Assembly (NCBI RefSeq): GCF_025699295.1
Contig: NZ_JAILWB010000007.1
Location: 1 to 64,000 of the forward strand
DNA length: 64,000 bases
Direction: 5' to 3'
Origin: Hydrogenophaga sp.
GTDB lineage: Bacteria > Pseudomonadota > Gammaproteobacteria > Burkholderiales > Burkholderiaceae_C
Part shown: piece after piece, positions 1 through 9,893 of the stretch
How positions within the stretch are numbered: the first letter of the stretch is position 1
How the letters are laid out: each line of letters starts with the position of its first letter
Made by a program: the position numbers and the translations under genes
Notes under the pieces: model-generated
What the model saw: the letters and a program-made list of their open reading frames with translations, nothing else
The model's database searches: none
What the model was told of the DNA's origin: nothing

Positions 1-595
1 GCGCGCGCACGAAGCGCGCAATGCGTTCGAGCTCGTCCCGCGCGATGCTGGTGCCCGTGGGGTTGGACGGCGAAGCCAGCAGCACGCCGCGCGTGGCAGG
101 GCGCCAGGACGCCTCGACCTGGTCGGCGCTGAGCTGAAAGCGGTGTTCGGGCCCTGATGGCACCAATACCGCGCGGCCCTCGGCGGCCTGTACGAACTGC
201 CGGTTGCAGGGGTAGCTCGGGTCGGGCATCAGCACCTCGTCACCCGCTTCGATGAGCGCCAGGCAGGCCAGTTGCAGGGCCGCCGACGCACCCGCGGTGA
301 CGACGATGCGGGCCGGGTCGATGGCCAGGCCGAAGCGCGACGCGTACCAGCCGCTGATGGCCTCGCGCAGCGCGGGCAGGCCGGTGGCCTGCGTGTACTG
401 GCTGCGGCCGCCGCGGATGGCGTGTTCCGCTGCCGCGGTGACCAGCGGCGGCGCGGTGAAGTCGGGTTCGCCGATGTTGAGGTAGATCATCGGCCTGCCC
501 TGCGCGCCGGCGCCGTTGGCCATGGAGGCAGCGGCCTTGGCCAGCTCCATCACGTAGAAGGGCTCGACGCGCTGGGCGCGCTGGGCGATCCTCAT
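1..595 (-). CDS. PLP-dependent aminotransferase, class I/II (N-terminal part)
   Basis: Fold-type I pyridoxal-phosphate aminotransferase that would transfer an amino group between an amino acid and a 2-oxo acid in the cytoplasm. About 198 residues are visible; the remainder, including the PLP lysine, lies beyond the window. Recognisable motifs are IGEPDF (residues 41-46), an [10 protein letters not shown] stretch near 101-110, the PDPSYPC region around 125-130 and SPSNPTGT (175-182). The ATG at 595 overlaps the nusB stop in an ATGA arrangement, so it is translationally coupled to the rib-nusB operon. The substrate cannot be told from this half. Confidence 0.85.
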   Translation of the reverse strand, partial: MRIAQRAQRVEPFYVMELAKAAASMANGAGAQGRPMIYLNIGEPDFTAPPLVTAAAEHAIRGGRSQYTQATGLPALREAISGWYASRFGLAIDPARIVVTAGASAALQLACLALIEAGDEVLMPDPSYPCNRQFVQAAEGRAVLVPSGPEHRFQLSADQVEASWRPATRGVLLASPSNPTGTSIARDELERIARFVRA

Positions 596-1104
596 GAAGC
601 GGACTTGCGCGCCGCCGGCGCTGTGGCCACCTCGGCCGGGCGCAGTTGCGAGGCCAGCTGGTGCAGCACGCCATTGACGTACTTGTGGCCATCGGTGCCG
701 CCAAAGGATTTCGCCAGCTCGATGCATTCGTTGAGCACCACGCGCCAGGGCACGTCCAGGCAGCGCTGGAATTCGTAGGCGCCGATCCAGAGCACACCGT
801 GTTCGATGGGCGAGAGTTCGGTCAGCGGCCGGTCCAGGCGCGGCGCGATCAGGGCGTCGAGCGCGGTGGAGTCGGCAATGCAGCCGTGCAGCAGGGCGTC
901 GAAGTGCACGCTGTCGGCCTTGTGGAAGCCGGCGAGGTCGCGTGTGAAAGCGTCGATGTCGACCGCCGGGTTGCGGCCCACCAGGTGCTGGTAGAGGGCC
1001 TGCAGCGCGAACTCGCGCGCGCGCGTGCGGGCCGACTTGTCGGCTGCCTTGCGTGGCGTGTCGCCGGCCTTGGTGCGGGCAGGGGAGGGAGTGTCTGCGG
1101 ACAT
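592..1104 (-). CDS. nusB: Transcription antitermination protein NusB
   Basis: 170-residue NusB, which with NusE (S10) binds boxA RNA and drives rRNA antitermination. The N-terminal 25 residues are a Lys/Arg-rich tail; the family core starts at [10 protein letters not shown] and ends with the [19 protein letters not shown] segment typical of NusB. It lies 2 bp after ribH and overlaps the aminotransferase by 4 bp, the common ribH-nusB pairing of proteobacteria. The start at 1104 (MSADTPSP) places it directly after the ribH stop. Confidence 0.95.
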   Translation of the reverse strand: MSADTPSPARTKAGDTPRKAADKSARTRAREFALQALYQHLVGRNPAVDIDAFTRDLAGFHKADSVHFDALLHGCIADSTALDALIAPRLDRPLTELSPIEHGVLWIGAYEFQRCLDVPWRVVLNECIELAKSFGGTDGHKYVNGVLHQLASQLRPAEVATAPAARKSAS

Positions 1105-1106
1105 GG

Positions 1107-1571
1107 TCAACCGATCTCTTGAAGCAGGTGTGCCATCTCCACCGCGACCCGCGCCGCATCGCGGCCCTTGTCGATCTGGCGCGCCACGGCCTGCTCCAGG
1201 TTCTCGGTGGTCAGGATGGCGTTGGCAATGGGAATCTGGTAGTCCAGCGCGAGGCGTGTCACGCCTGCGCCGGACTCGTTGGCCACCAGTTCGAAGTGGT
1301 AGGTCTCGCCGCGGATGATGCAGCCCAGCGCGATCAGCGCGTCGAAGTCGTCGCGCTCGGCCATGGCCTGCAGGGCGACGGGCACCTCGAGCGCGCCCGG
1401 CACCTTGACGTGGGCAATGTTCTTGTCCTGCACACCCAGCGCCAGCAGCTCGGTGAGGCAGGCGTTGAAGAGCGCGTCGGTGATGGCTTCGTTGAAGCGG
1501 GCCTGGACGATGCCGATGCTCAGCTTCTTGCCGTCGAGCACGCTGGGGCTGCCTTTGTCTGCGCCGAACAT
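1107..1571 (-). CDS. ribH: 6,7-dimethyl-8-ribityllumazine synthase
   Basis: 154-residue lumazine synthase, which condenses 5-amino-6-ribitylaminouracil with 3,4-dihydroxy-2-butanone 4-phosphate in the penultimate step of riboflavin synthesis. Motifs seen are [11 protein letters not shown] (24-34), [11 protein letters not shown] (57-67) and [12 protein letters not shown] (83-94), with the catalytic His near 92. Length is normal for the family. It lies 36 bp downstream of ribBA, which provides the butanone substrate. Confidence 0.96.
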   Translation of the reverse strand: MFGADKGSPSVLDGKKLSIGIVQARFNEAITDALFNACLTELLALGVQDKNIAHVKVPGALEVPVALQAMAERDDFDALIALGCIIRGETYHFELVANESGAGVTRLALDYQIPIANAILTTENLEQAVARQIDKGRDAARVAVEMAHLLQEIG

Positions 1572-1607
1572 GAGGGGATCCGTTTCTAAAGGTGGAGGAG
1601 GGGGAAT

Positions 1608-2738
1608 TCAGTCGTCGCGACCGAGGTAGCCGGTAATCTCCAGGCCGTAGCCGGCCATGCTGGGCATGCGCCGGGGTTTGCCCAGAAGCTGCATCCGGTG
1701 CACGCCGCAGTCGCGCAGGATCTGCGCGCCCACGCCGTAGGTGCGAAGGTCCATGCGGCCGCGCTCGGGGGCCTGCGCCGAACGTGCAGTGCCCTCGAAC
1801 TGGGCCAGCAACTGTTCGGCCGATTCGCCGCAGTTGAGCAGTACGGCCACGCCGGCGCCCGCCTGGGCGATGTGACGCAGGCTGGCCTCCAGGCTCCAGG
1901 AATGCATGGATCGGCCGACCTCGAGCGTGTCGAGCACCGAAAGCGGTTCGTGCACGCGCACGGCCACACTGTTGTCGGGGCCCCACTGACCTTTGACGAG
2001 CGCGAGATGCAGGGCGCCGCTGGGCTGGTCCTTGAACGCGGTGGCCTGGAACTCGCCGAAGGCAGTGTTCAGGCTGCGGGTGCCGAGCTTCTGCACCAGA
2101 CATTCGTTGCGGCTGCGGTGCTCGATCAGGTCGGCGATGGTGCCGATCTTCAGGCCGTGTTCGGCGGCGAAAGCTTGAAGGTCGGGCAGCCTCGCCATGG
2201 TGCCGTCGTCCTTCATGATTTCGCAGATCACAGCGGCCGGGCTGCACCCGGCCATGGCCGCAAGATCGCACCCGGCCTCGGTGTGGCCTGCGCGCATGAG
2301 CACGCCGCCATCGACGGCCTGCAGCGGGAAGATGTGGCCGGGCTGCACGAGGTCGCTGGCCTGGGCGCCGGGCGCCACGGCCGCCTGCACAGTGCGTGCG
2401 CGGTCGCCAGCCGAGATGCCGGTGGTCACGCCCTCGGCCGCCTCGATGGAGATGGTGAAGGCCGTGCCCATCTTGGTGCCGTTGCGCGGCACCATGGGCG
2501 GCAGGCGCAGGCGCTCGCAGCGCTCGCGTGTGAGCGTCAGGCAGATCAGGCCGCGACCGAAACGCGCCATGAAGTTGATCGCCTCGGGCGTGACGTGGTC
2601 GGCGGCCAGCACCAGGTCGCCTTCGTTTTCCCGGTCTTCTTCATCGACCAGGATTACGATGCGCCCGGCGCGCATGTCGGCAACGATGTCGTCCACCGGC
2701 GAGATGGCGACCGGGGCCAGGGTTTCAGGGGCGTTCAT
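1608..2738 (-). CDS. ribBA: 3,4-dihydroxy-2-butanone 4-phosphate synthase with degenerate GTP cyclohydrolase II-like domain
   Basis: 376 residues. The N-terminal half is an intact RibB domain ([10 protein letters not shown] at 32-41) that makes dihydroxybutanone phosphate from ribulose 5-phosphate. The C-terminal half (from about 212) aligns with GTP cyclohydrolase II, but the region where RibA carries its zinc-binding cysteines reads [10 protein letters not shown] and has no cysteines, so cyclohydrolase activity is unlikely. Hybrid proteins like this are known in beta-proteobacteria, which usually carry a separate ribA elsewhere. The start overlaps the ribC stop by 4 bp. Confidence 0.93.
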   Translation of the reverse strand: MNAPETLAPVAISPVDDIVADMRAGRIVILVDEEDRENEGDLVLAADHVTPEAINFMARFGRGLICLTLTRERCERLRLPPMVPRNGTKMGTAFTISIEAAEGVTTGISAGDRARTVQAAVAPGAQASDLVQPGHIFPLQAVDGGVLMRAGHTEAGCDLAAMAGCSPAAVICEIMKDDGTMARLPDLQAFAAEHGLKIGTIADLIEHRSRNECLVQKLGTRSLNTAFGEFQATAFKDQPSGALHLALVKGQWGPDNSVAVRVHEPLSVLDTLEVGRSMHSWSLEASLRHIAQAGAGVAVLLNCGESAEQLLAQFEGTARSAQAPERGRMDLRTYGVGAQILRDCGVHRMQLLGKPRRMPSMAGYGLEITGYLGRDD

Positions 2739-3379
2739 GCGGATTCCTTGGAAGTGTGCGGCGCGCTGCTCAACATGCGCTCGACATAGCGCGCGACGGT
2801 GTCGATTTCGAGGTTGACCGGGCTGCCTTCGGTCAACGTGCCCAGCGCGGTGTTCTGCACCGTGTGGGGAATGAGGTTGATGCTGAATTCACAGCCGGCG
2901 GCGCTGTCCGCCACCAGGTTGACGGTGAGGCTGACGCCATTGACCGTGATCGAGCCCTTGTAGGCCAGGTATTTGCCGAGTTCAGGCGGTGCCAGCACCC
3001 GCAAATCCCAGCTTTCGCCCACCTGGGCGAAACGGGTGATGGTTCCCACGCCATCCACGTGGCCCGAGACGATGTGCCCCCCCAGCCGGTCATGGGCACG
3101 CAGGGCCTTTTCCAGGTTCAGGCGCTGGCCGATCTGCGCCAGGCCCGTGGTGCGGGCCAGGGATTCGGCCGAAACGTCGATGGTGAAGCGATGAGTGGGC
3201 AGATCGAGCGAGGTGACCGTCATGCAGGCGCCATTGAGGGCGATGCTGTCACCGAGACCGACGTCGTCGAGGTAGCCCGGCGGCGCCTCGAGGGTGAGTC
3301 GCTTGCCGTGGTCCAAAGAGCTGCCCAGGTCGTGGAGGGCGGCGATGCGCCCCACGCCGGTGATGATGCCGGTAAACAT
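2735..3379 (-). CDS. ribC: Riboflavin synthase, alpha subunit
   Basis: 214-residue riboflavin synthase (also called RibE), which dismutates two 6,7-dimethyl-8-ribityllumazine molecules to riboflavin. It begins with the diagnostic [10 protein letters not shown] and consists of two lumazine-binding repeats (about 1-97 and 98-200). It is the first of the four tightly packed rib/nus genes. The 59 bp up to pilE of the minor-pilin cassette contain no recognisable FMN riboswitch. Confidence 0.96.
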   Translation of the reverse strand: MFTGIITGVGRIAALHDLGSSLDHGKRLTLEAPPGYLDDVGLGDSIALNGACMTVTSLDLPTHRFTIDVSAESLARTTGLAQIGQRLNLEKALRAHDRLGGHIVSGHVDGVGTITRFAQVGESWDLRVLAPPELGKYLAYKGSITVNGVSLTVNLVADSAAGCEFSINLIPHTVQNTALGTLTEGSPVNLEIDTVARYVERMLSSAPHTSKESA

Positions 3380-3438
3380 CCGGCTATTTTCGCAGGGTTT
3401 GGCCGGGCGGGCTTTTCAGGCCGCTTGCGTTGCGCGGT

Positions 3439-3867
3439 TCAGCGGTCCCAGCACGCGTCCACGGACAACGAGGGGGTATGGGAGCTGACGTTTTCCTGGC
3501 TGCGCCGGCCCGTTTCGGTGAGGCGGTACGCCGCGCACGGGTCAGTGGCCTGCCCGGCGGTGGGAATGGCTGTCAGCGTGTAGGTGGCGCCATCGGACAC
3601 AGCGACCACGGTATAGCGCCCACCTTCCACCTGCAGCAGGTCGGCGGGTATCTGGTTCGTCACGGGGTAGGAACCCCTGACCGTGGCGGCGCGTTCCATC
3701 CATTGCGCAGCCTGCACCAGGGTCGCCTGCGCATGGGCACGGTGGGTGCGCCGGACGTACTCCTGGTAGCTGGGCAAGGCAATGCCGGCCAGCAGCGCGA
3801 CCACCGCCACCACGATCATCACCTCGATCAGGGTGAAGCCTCTCTGGCGCGTTGCGAGGTGATCCAT
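3439..3867 (-). CDS. pilE: Type IV pilin-like protein (PilE type), cassette A
   Basis: 142-residue prepilin. A ten-residue leader ends in Gly10 and is followed by FTLIEVMI with Glu at mature position 5, so it should be cut by PilD and inserted in the inner membrane. Two cysteines near the C-terminus (DPCAAY and DACWDR) could close the D-region disulfide loop. Its ATG shares one base with the pilY1 stop (TGATG), making it the last gene of the cassette. Probably a minor or accessory pilin rather than the main pilin, judging by context. Confidence 0.85.
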   Translation of the reverse strand: MDHLATRQRGFTLIEVMIVVAVVALLAGIALPSYQEYVRRTHRAHAQATLVQAAQWMERAATVRGSYPVTNQIPADLLQVEGGRYTVVAVSDGATYTLTAIPTAGQATDPCAAYRLTETGRRSQENVSSHTPSLSVDACWDR

Positions 3868-6800
3868 CAGCGCACCTCCCGCCAGTCGGCCCGCACGCCA
3901 AGAGGGAACGGACCATGCAGGCGATCGCAGTCGAGTTCGCGCTTGCTGCCTGCGGGGGCGGTGCCGCAGTTCCAGCCCTTGTCATCCACCGGCGACGCGC
4001 CGTCTTTGGATGCCGCATTGTTGTTGATGGAAACCACGTTGATCTTCTCCTGCGAACCTCTGAGGAAGACGCCTTCTGTGCTGGCCACCTTCACGCTGCT
4101 GGCATTGTTCATGTTCATGGTCGCATCGCTGCTGAAAAACAGGGGCGTGGGCGAAGGATGTCCGGTGATCATGTTGAGCACGGTCAGCCGGCTGGGGTCG
4201 TTCGTGCCGAGCTCATCGCAGCTTTCTCCGGCCGTGCCGCTGGTGGGAACGGTGCTGAAGATGGCAGCGAGGTTGCCGGGCAGCCGCACCGGGGTGGTGA
4301 GCACGCGCTCGCCGGTCAGAGGGTAGTCCAGGTACCAGCCCCGCTTGGCCGAGACGTCGGTACGGGAATATTTCACCGGGTGTGCGGTGGAGTTGCTGTA
4401 TTCGGTGGACAGCGTCGCACCGGTGTCCGGGTCGGTTCGGGTGACGGCTCCCGTGAAGCTCTGTTGCACCAGGATGCTGCGGCTCTCCGATGGGCCGATA
4501 GCTCCCGTGTCGGAGGAAGTCAGGCCATTCTGCGTGTCGTAGGTGCTCTTGTCCCAGATGGCGTAGAGCGTCTGGATACCTGTGTTCATCGGGTCACTGT
4601 CCTGCAGGTTCTGGCCGGTGCCGAACATCACCTGGACACCGCCGAGGGGATGGGCTATCCACAAGGGCGCTGACGTGATCGGCTGTCTTTTGGCGGGCGT
4701 GGCGCCATCGGTGGTCACGTACAGGGGGTGGCAGGTGGTGGTGTTCTTGCAGGTAGCGCCCGAGCCGTCCCAGACGCTGACCCCCCACTGGCTGTCATCG
4801 GCGCTGGTCAGATTGAACTTCCAGAGCTGGCCTTGCAGGTCGCCCGCGTAGGCAATGTCCATGGTGCCATCACCGTTGACGTCGATCAGGCGCGGCGCCG
4901 ACAGCCCGTTGGACTGCGACGTGGTGGAGTGCGCCACGATGCGCAACAGGGAGCGATCGCCGTCGAGGTACTGGATCAGCAGGACCGGGCGTTCGTTGAC
5001 GCTGTTTGCCCCATTGCCCATGACCACGGCCCAGCGCTGGTTGTTGAGCTTGACGATCTGCTCGCTGCGCCCTTTGATGGGGTCATCGAGCACGGGGGCG
5101 GCGTGGATATGGCCCACATCCTCCGAACCGGCGAAGTCGCCAGACGAGGCGGATGCAAAGGTGCGGTCGAGCAACACGGAGCTGGTGCCGAGCAGCGTCG
5201 GGTCGGTCACGTCCAGCACGAAGTAGCCCCGTGCGCCGCTGCCGGTCGATGCAACAAGGATGGTGCGCCAGTCGGGTTGCGCCGCGGGGTTGTTGGCGCT
5301 GGTCGCCGAGATGTCTGCGTCACCGGTGAACGGATGTCCATCAACCATGTACTGGTGCGCGTAGCCGGGCATGGTGTAGGCGCGCAGCTTGCTATACACG
5401 CCGCGCGGCACGTAGGCCATGCGTTCCACGCCGTCGGCCGCATTGAATGCGTGCAGCATGCCGTCGTTGGCGCCGACGTACAGCGTGTCCGGGCGCGTGG
5501 CGAGCTGGCTGCGGAACTGGGCATGCCCGTTGTGTTCGAAGGCCATGCGCGCTGGCTTGCCCGTGTTCCAGATGTTGGAGTTCACGATGTCGCCCAACCG
5601 GGAGGCGCGGTTGCGCATCGTGCCGCCCGACTGGCTTTCTTCCTTCGTCCGGTCACCGCGCAGGTAGGCGAGCCGGGCCTGCGCGATGGTGTCGCTTTCG
5701 CCGCCCTTGAGGTGGTTTTTCTGCTCGGTGTTCAGGGAGGTCCACAGGAACGGGATGCCCGATGTGTCGGAATGGGAGAGGATAAGCCGTTGGGACAGGT
5801 TCAGGCTGGGGGCGTCCAGTGTGGTGCTCGCTTCCCAGGTAGGCGCTGCGCTGACCGCATGGGTCTTGGCATCGAGCTTGTGGGCGCTCAGTTGCCCGCT
5901 CCACTTCGCGCTGTCAAAGCCCGCAAGGTAGACGAGGCCGTCGGTGCGCAGTTGGGTCGAGCTCACGGCAATGCTGACCAGTCCTCTCAGGTTGTCCGTG
6001 ATGATTTCATTGAGGATGCCCTGGAAGGCGTCCACCAGGGACTGCGCGTCGGGGGCGGGGATGAAGCGGCCGCGGCTGTTGAGCGCCATGTGCCAGAGCT
6101 CGGCCTTGCGCGCGTCGTCCCGTTTCTCATAGTTGGTGCCACCGTCGCAGGGCTGGGTGCCCGCACCGGTGACGGAGGCATTGCAGAACGGCGTGACCCA
6201 GTTGACGTCTCCGCGGATCAGGGGCCCCAGTCCGGTGAAGGTGTCACCCAGCCAGCTGGGTGCGCCTGACCAGCTGGCTGCGCTCTTGAAGCCGATGCTG
6301 TAGTTCACCATGTGCTGCCAGGTGGCGGGGTTGTTGCGCGGGTTCCAGTACGCGTCCAGCACGGCCGGGGCCGCGGCGGTTCCGAAGTTCTGCACCGGGA
6401 ACTGTTGTCGCGGCGTGGGCGCCACATTGTTCGGGATGTCGGGCTGCAGATCGCGCGACCAGTAGTGAAAGGCAAGGTCGGACAGCGTGCTCAGGCCCGC
6501 ATTGCCCCAGGTGTCCCGGTACAGGCGCGTCTGCATGTTGCCGGCATCGACCGAGTAGGCGGTACCGTCGGGCAGCGTCGTGGCAGTGCCATCCGCATTG
6601 CCGCCGCGCACGATGCGTTTGCCATCCGGCCCCGAGGTGTCCAGCTCGTCCTCGTGCCAGGCATGGCCCCACTCGCCGTCGGTCATGAAGATGTTGTAGG
6701 CCTTGCGGCATGAGAGCACCGGGGCCTCCTGCACGCCGGGTATCGCCGCCCAGGGACTGTTGGCACCCAACCCTGTTTCGCTGAGGTATTTGCCAGCGTT

Positions 6801-7208
6801 GTCCACCACGTAGTGCGACGGTGTGCCACTGGAGTATTTCAGCGAGTCGACCCAGTCCATAAAATTCTCGCGGTGCTGACCACTGAACGGGCGGATGCCG
6901 TTGAAACCCTTGCATGAGGTCGTACTGCCGGGGATGCCACGGCAATGGTGCATCGATTGCCATGCCAGCCGGATCCGGTTGTCCGGGACGTTGGCGGCAG
7001 AGAACGTGGCCTTGAGCGCCGTCTTGAGCTGGGAGATGCCGGTGCTGCCCATGCTCGAGGAGTTGTCGACCGACACGATGATGTTGGGCGCCGGCTCGCT
7101 GGCGCCGCCCCTGGGGGCTTGCGAGAGGCTCAGAGGCGCGGCCAGAGCGCCAAGACACAGGCCGAAGCCCACGAGCAGCGCGATGGGTTGTGCAAGGGGT
7201 GTTCGCAT
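3867..7208 (-). CDS. pilY1: PilY1-type type IV pilus tip adhesin, cassette A
   Basis: 1113 residues. A Sec signal peptide (about 1-24, ending GALAA) is followed by a von Willebrand A-like region with VDNSSSMG and a C-terminal PilY1 beta-propeller (VGANDGMLHAFN). Residues 776-784 (positions 4857-4883) read DVNGDGTMD, followed by YAGDLQGQLWKF, which matches the calcium-binding loop known from PilY1. The family sits at the pilus tip with minor pilins and controls extension, retraction and adhesion. The start at 7208 is chosen because the signal peptide begins there; upstream in-frame sequence belongs to pilX in another frame. Confidence 0.9.
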   Translation of the reverse strand: MRTPLAQPIALLVGFGLCLGALAAPLSLSQAPRGGASEPAPNIIVSVDNSSSMGSTGISQLKTALKATFSAANVPDNRIRLAWQSMHHCRGIPGSTTSCKGFNGIRPFSGQHRENFMDWVDSLKYSSGTPSHYVVDNAGKYLSETGLGANSPWAAIPGVQEAPVLSCRKAYNIFMTDGEWGHAWHEDELDTSGPDGKRIVRGGNADGTATTLPDGTAYSVDAGNMQTRLYRDTWGNAGLSTLSDLAFHYWSRDLQPDIPNNVAPTPRQQFPVQNFGTAAAPAVLDAYWNPRNNPATWQHMVNYSIGFKSAASWSGAPSWLGDTFTGLGPLIRGDVNWVTPFCNASVTGAGTQPCDGGTNYEKRDDARKAELWHMALNSRGRFIPAPDAQSLVDAFQGILNEIITDNLRGLVSIAVSSTQLRTDGLVYLAGFDSAKWSGQLSAHKLDAKTHAVSAAPTWEASTTLDAPSLNLSQRLILSHSDTSGIPFLWTSLNTEQKNHLKGGESDTIAQARLAYLRGDRTKEESQSGGTMRNRASRLGDIVNSNIWNTGKPARMAFEHNGHAQFRSQLATRPDTLYVGANDGMLHAFNAADGVERMAYVPRGVYSKLRAYTMPGYAHQYMVDGHPFTGDADISATSANNPAAQPDWRTILVASTGSGARGYFVLDVTDPTLLGTSSVLLDRTFASASSGDFAGSEDVGHIHAAPVLDDPIKGRSEQIVKLNNQRWAVVMGNGANSVNERPVLLIQYLDGDRSLLRIVAHSTTSQSNGLSAPRLIDVNGDGTMDIAYAGDLQGQLWKFNLTSADDSQWGVSVWDGSGATCKNTTTCHPLYVTTDGATPAKRQPITSAPLWIAHPLGGVQVMFGTGQNLQDSDPMNTGIQTLYAIWDKSTYDTQNGLTSSDTGAIGPSESRSILVQQSFTGAVTRTDPDTGATLSTEYSNSTAHPVKYSRTDVSAKRGWYLDYPLTGERVLTTPVRLPGNLAAIFSTVPTSGTAGESCDELGTNDPSRLTVLNMITGHPSPTPLFFSSDATMNMNNASSVKVASTEGVFLRGSQEKINVVSINNNAASKDGASPVDDKGWNCGTAPAGSKRELDCDRLHGPFPLGVRADWREVR

Positions 7209-7222
7209 GGGAAGGCTCCTGC

Positions 7223-7945
7223 TCACCGGTAGGTGGGGTTGGGATAGGGAACGAATACCGAGCGCAGGTGAACGCGTGTTCCGGGTTTGCTGCCTTGCAC
7301 GAAAGTCGTGATGCGGTAGACGTAGGGATGGCGGTCCATGTCGGGTCTCAACCGGTTCCCGGTCGGAGCCAGGATGCCGGTGGCGTCGGCGTAGCGGAAT
7401 ACCTCCACCCAGTACCAAGCGCGTACGGGTGCGTTGCTCAAAAGCGGGTTGCTGGCTTCGTCCGTGGTGGTTCCGGTGAACTGTCCGTAGGTGGCGGCCA
7501 CCGACTGCATGTCCGAAAGCTGGTCGACCCAGACGGTCGGACTCAGGCTGTCGACCGTGGCGGGCAGGCAGACGCCCTGGCGGCAATTCTGGAATCCACC
7601 GTTTGCAGCAGACACCGACGCACCCAGAACATCCAGGTCGTCGTCTTTTTCGGGAAAGAAGGGCCCTGCCAGGTTTCGACATCGCACGGCCACAGTGGGG
7701 TCGTCGCTGCAGGGCGTGCCGTCGGCGCGCTGGCCGAGGATGTCGAGTTCCGCGTCGCGCATCAGGGCCTCCGCCGCGGCGAAGGCTAGCTGGGTGTCGC
7801 TTTCGCTGCCCACCAGCGCGCCATGCAGCGTACCCACGCGGGTGCTGCCGAGCATGAGCAGCGTGCCCAGCACCAGCACGACCATGACGACCATGAGCGA
7901 GACGCCGCGCTGCACGCCTCGAAGGGATCGGGCTTCGTGCTTCAT
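7223..7945 (-). CDS. pilX: Type IV minor pilin PilX, cassette A
   Basis: 240 residues. The leader ends at Gly14 and is followed by VSLMVVMVVLVLGTLLML. There is no Glu at mature position 5, as usual for PilX and other tip-capping pilins. The rest is a globular domain with a cysteine pair (NCRQGVC). The ATG at 7945 overlaps the pilW stop in an ATGA arrangement. It should join PilV, PilW, FimT and PilY1 in the priming complex that starts pilus assembly. Confidence 0.85.
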   Translation of the reverse strand: MKHEARSLRGVQRGVSLMVVMVVLVLGTLLMLGSTRVGTLHGALVGSESDTQLAFAAAEALMRDAELDILGQRADGTPCSDDPTVAVRCRNLAGPFFPEKDDDLDVLGASVSAANGGFQNCRQGVCLPATVDSLSPTVWVDQLSDMQSVAATYGQFTGTTTDEASNPLLSNAPVRAWYWVEVFRYADATGILAPTGNRLRPDMDRHPYVYRITTFVQGSKPGTRVHLRSVFVPYPNPTYR

Positions 7946-8718
7946 GCGTCGGCGTTCCTGAGCTGAAACACGCGCCAGAAGGCGCGCCGGACCCGTCCGT
8001 CCTGGGCGGTGGGATTGCCATCGCAGCCGACAACGGGCGCCGTGGGCTGGCCGCCGAGTTCGCCGACCAGTTGCAGGCAGACCATCACGCCTTCGACTGC
8101 GTTCCAGTCGACCGGCGCGTCCCGGTATTGGAGGGTATCGGTGGCGCTGTCGCGCACCGCATAGCGCACCTGGAAATCTTCCACGCCCTGGATCAGGGAG
8201 GCGGTCTGATTTTCCGCCGATCCAGCACATTGCAGGCTGCCATTGACGACCGAAAAGACATTGCTGAGCGTGGTGAAGCCGTCGTCCTGTTGCTTTTTGG
8301 TGGGCGCATTGCCCAGGCAGTCCGTGGCCGTGATCAAAGGCTCGATGTCGTGGCTGACTCTCAGGGTGTCCGGACCGTTGGGGGCGTTGACCCCCTCGAG
8401 GGCGTGGGGGTTCGCAGCGCTGCCGTAGCCGACATACACAGCGTTGAAGTGCACCCGTCCCCCGCCCGCGTTCAGCAGTCGCTGCGCGCCCGCCTGGCGC
8501 ATGTGGTGACCAATGATGCGAAAGGCGGTGGACGCGTCTTCGTGCAGGCGGGTGCTGTCTCCCACCGTGGAAGAGGCCAGGCGGCTGAAGCCCAGGCTGG
8601 TCACGGCCGCCAGGGACACGAGCATGCCGATGAGCAAGCCGACCATCAGCTCGATCAAGGTCAGGCCCTGCTGCAGGCACGGTGACGAACGGGCGGCGTG
8701 CGCTCGGTGTGTTGTCAT
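7942..8718 (-). CDS. pilW: Type IV minor pilin PilW, cassette A
   Basis: 258 residues with cleavage after Gly18 (QQG/LTLIELMVG) and Glu at mature position 5. The long globular part carries several cysteines (TDCLGN, LQCAGS, MVCLQL, VGCDGN). The start at 8718 overlaps the pilV stop by 4 bp. It is much shorter than the PilW of cassette B (421 residues), and the two share little beyond the N-terminal helix by eye. Confidence 0.87.
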   Translation of the reverse strand: MTTHRAHAARSSPCLQQGLTLIELMVGLLIGMLVSLAAVTSLGFSRLASSTVGDSTRLHEDASTAFRIIGHHMRQAGAQRLLNAGGGRVHFNAVYVGYGSAANPHALEGVNAPNGPDTLRVSHDIEPLITATDCLGNAPTKKQQDDGFTTLSNVFSVVNGSLQCAGSAENQTASLIQGVEDFQVRYAVRDSATDTLQYRDAPVDWNAVEGVMVCLQLVGELGGQPTAPVVGCDGNPTAQDGRVRRAFWRVFQLRNADA

Positions 8719-9332
8719 GGGCGGATGTAGACGAGGTGGCAGATGCGTTGCGCCGGGCAGCTGACCGTGCCGACACCGGTGCCTGGGTTGCCCGCGGCGT
8801 CCACCAGGGCATCGGCGGCGGCATACAGCAGCGCATTCGCGCTGTCGGCGTTGGCCAGGTTCTTGGCCTGGATGGCGGACCACGCCAGCAGGACGCCCAA
8901 CTGGGTGGGGTCCGTGTCGGAGCGGAACACGGTGGCATCGCCTCCGGGCAACTGTTGTGCGAGCGACTGTTTCCATTGCCAGATGTCGTAGGCAGCCATC
9001 TGAGTGCTCGAGCACGGCGCTTCAAGGCAGTTGGAGGCAGGCACCGCTGGCATTGCCCATGGAGAAACGTAGTCGCCGAAGGCGACTGCGGTGAGGCGGG
9101 CGGCCCGGTTGACCTGCATGCGCTCCAGCAGGTCGCTGGCGGCGTGTATGGCCACCGAACGGGCGTTGGCCGTGCGGGCCTCCATCAGTGTGGCCACCTG
9201 TAGCCGTGCCAGACCCAGCACGCCCAGCGCCAGCACCATCAGGGCAACCAGCGCTTCGAGCATGGTGGCGCCGCGTTGCGCCTGCCGTGTCAGCTTGAAT
9301 CCGGACGCCATGGCCTCTGGGTGCGTGTTCAT
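8715..9332 (-). CDS. pilV: Type IV minor pilin PilV, cassette A
   Basis: 205 residues. The prepilin site is QRG/ATMLEALVAL with Gly at 21 and Glu at mature position 5, followed by the LGLARLQ continuation typical of PilV. I chose the ATG at 9332 because it overlaps the fimT stop in an ATGA arrangement like its neighbours; an ATG two codons upstream (9338) is also possible. Cysteine pairs occur near NCLEAPC and SCPAQRIC. Confidence 0.87.
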   Translation of the reverse strand: MNTHPEAMASGFKLTRQAQRGATMLEALVALMVLALGVLGLARLQVATLMEARTANARSVAIHAASDLLERMQVNRAARLTAVAFGDYVSPWAMPAVPASNCLEAPCSSTQMAAYDIWQWKQSLAQQLPGGDATVFRSDTDPTQLGVLLAWSAIQAKNLANADSANALLYAAADALVDAAGNPGTGVGTVSCPAQRICHLVYIRP

Positions 9333-9892
9333 GTGCATGCCACCGTGTCCTTCACGGTTCGCATGCGGCCAGCGCCCGACAGGCAGACGCGCTGGGCGTT
9401 GGTGGGGTCTTCGGCTTTCTGTCCTGCGGGGAAGATCTGAAAGCTCAGGCCGCTCTGTTCGGGCATACCGAACCGTGTGAACTGGACGTAAGCGCCTCCG
9501 ACGGGACTGGTGCGCTGGATCAATACGCTGGAATCGCCGCGCACCTCGCGCAGCAGCGGTTCGCCCGCGTCCATCGCATTGTTCTGGTCAAGGTCAACGA
9601 AGACCTGCCAGCCGCAATACCACTGGGTGGCGGCGTTGGCGGCGGCGCACGGCTCTATGCGCCGCATCACCACCGTGCGTCCGTGCCGGATGGCCTCGGT
9701 GCGAGCCAGATTCATCGAACCGATGAACTGTTCGCGCACCGTGTCCACGCGCATGCGGCGCGTGAGGTCGGCGAAGCTGGGGGCGGCGAGCGCGGCGAGC
9801 ACAGCCAGCACGCTCAGAGCCACCAGCAGCTCGATGAGCGTGAAGCCTGCTCGCTGGGTGGGCGGTCTCCGGGGACGAGGGGAGGTATTCAT
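9329..9892 (-). CDS. fimT: Type IV minor pilin FimT/GspH-like, cassette A
   Basis: 187 residues. Cleavage is expected after Gly16 (RAG/FTLIELLVAL). The segment ARTEAIRHGRTVVM is the FimT/GspH signature, and conserved cysteines lie at EPCAAA, WYCGW and RVCLSG. It is the first gene of cassette A, after a 200-bp AT-rich gap from ribD, and an inverted repeat lies right before its start. Confidence 0.88.
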   Translation of the reverse strand: MNTSPRPRRPPTQRAGFTLIELLVALSVLAVLAALAAPSFADLTRRMRVDTVREQFIGSMNLARTEAIRHGRTVVMRRIEPCAAANAATQWYCGWQVFVDLDQNNAMDAGEPLLREVRGDSSVLIQRTSPVGGAYVQFTRFGMPEQSGLSFQIFPAGQKAEDPTNAQRVCLSGAGRMRTVKDTVACT

Positions 9893-9893
9893 G

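Noticed and set aside
592-2271. A 559-residue open frame on the minus strand over ribBA, ribH and nusB
   Set aside because: Only its last 170 residues are real (NusB); the rest is an Arg/Pro-rich frame shadow over known genes.
7209-8033. An upstream in-frame extension of pilY1 of cassette A
   Set aside because: It runs over pilX in another frame; the signal peptide starts at 7208.
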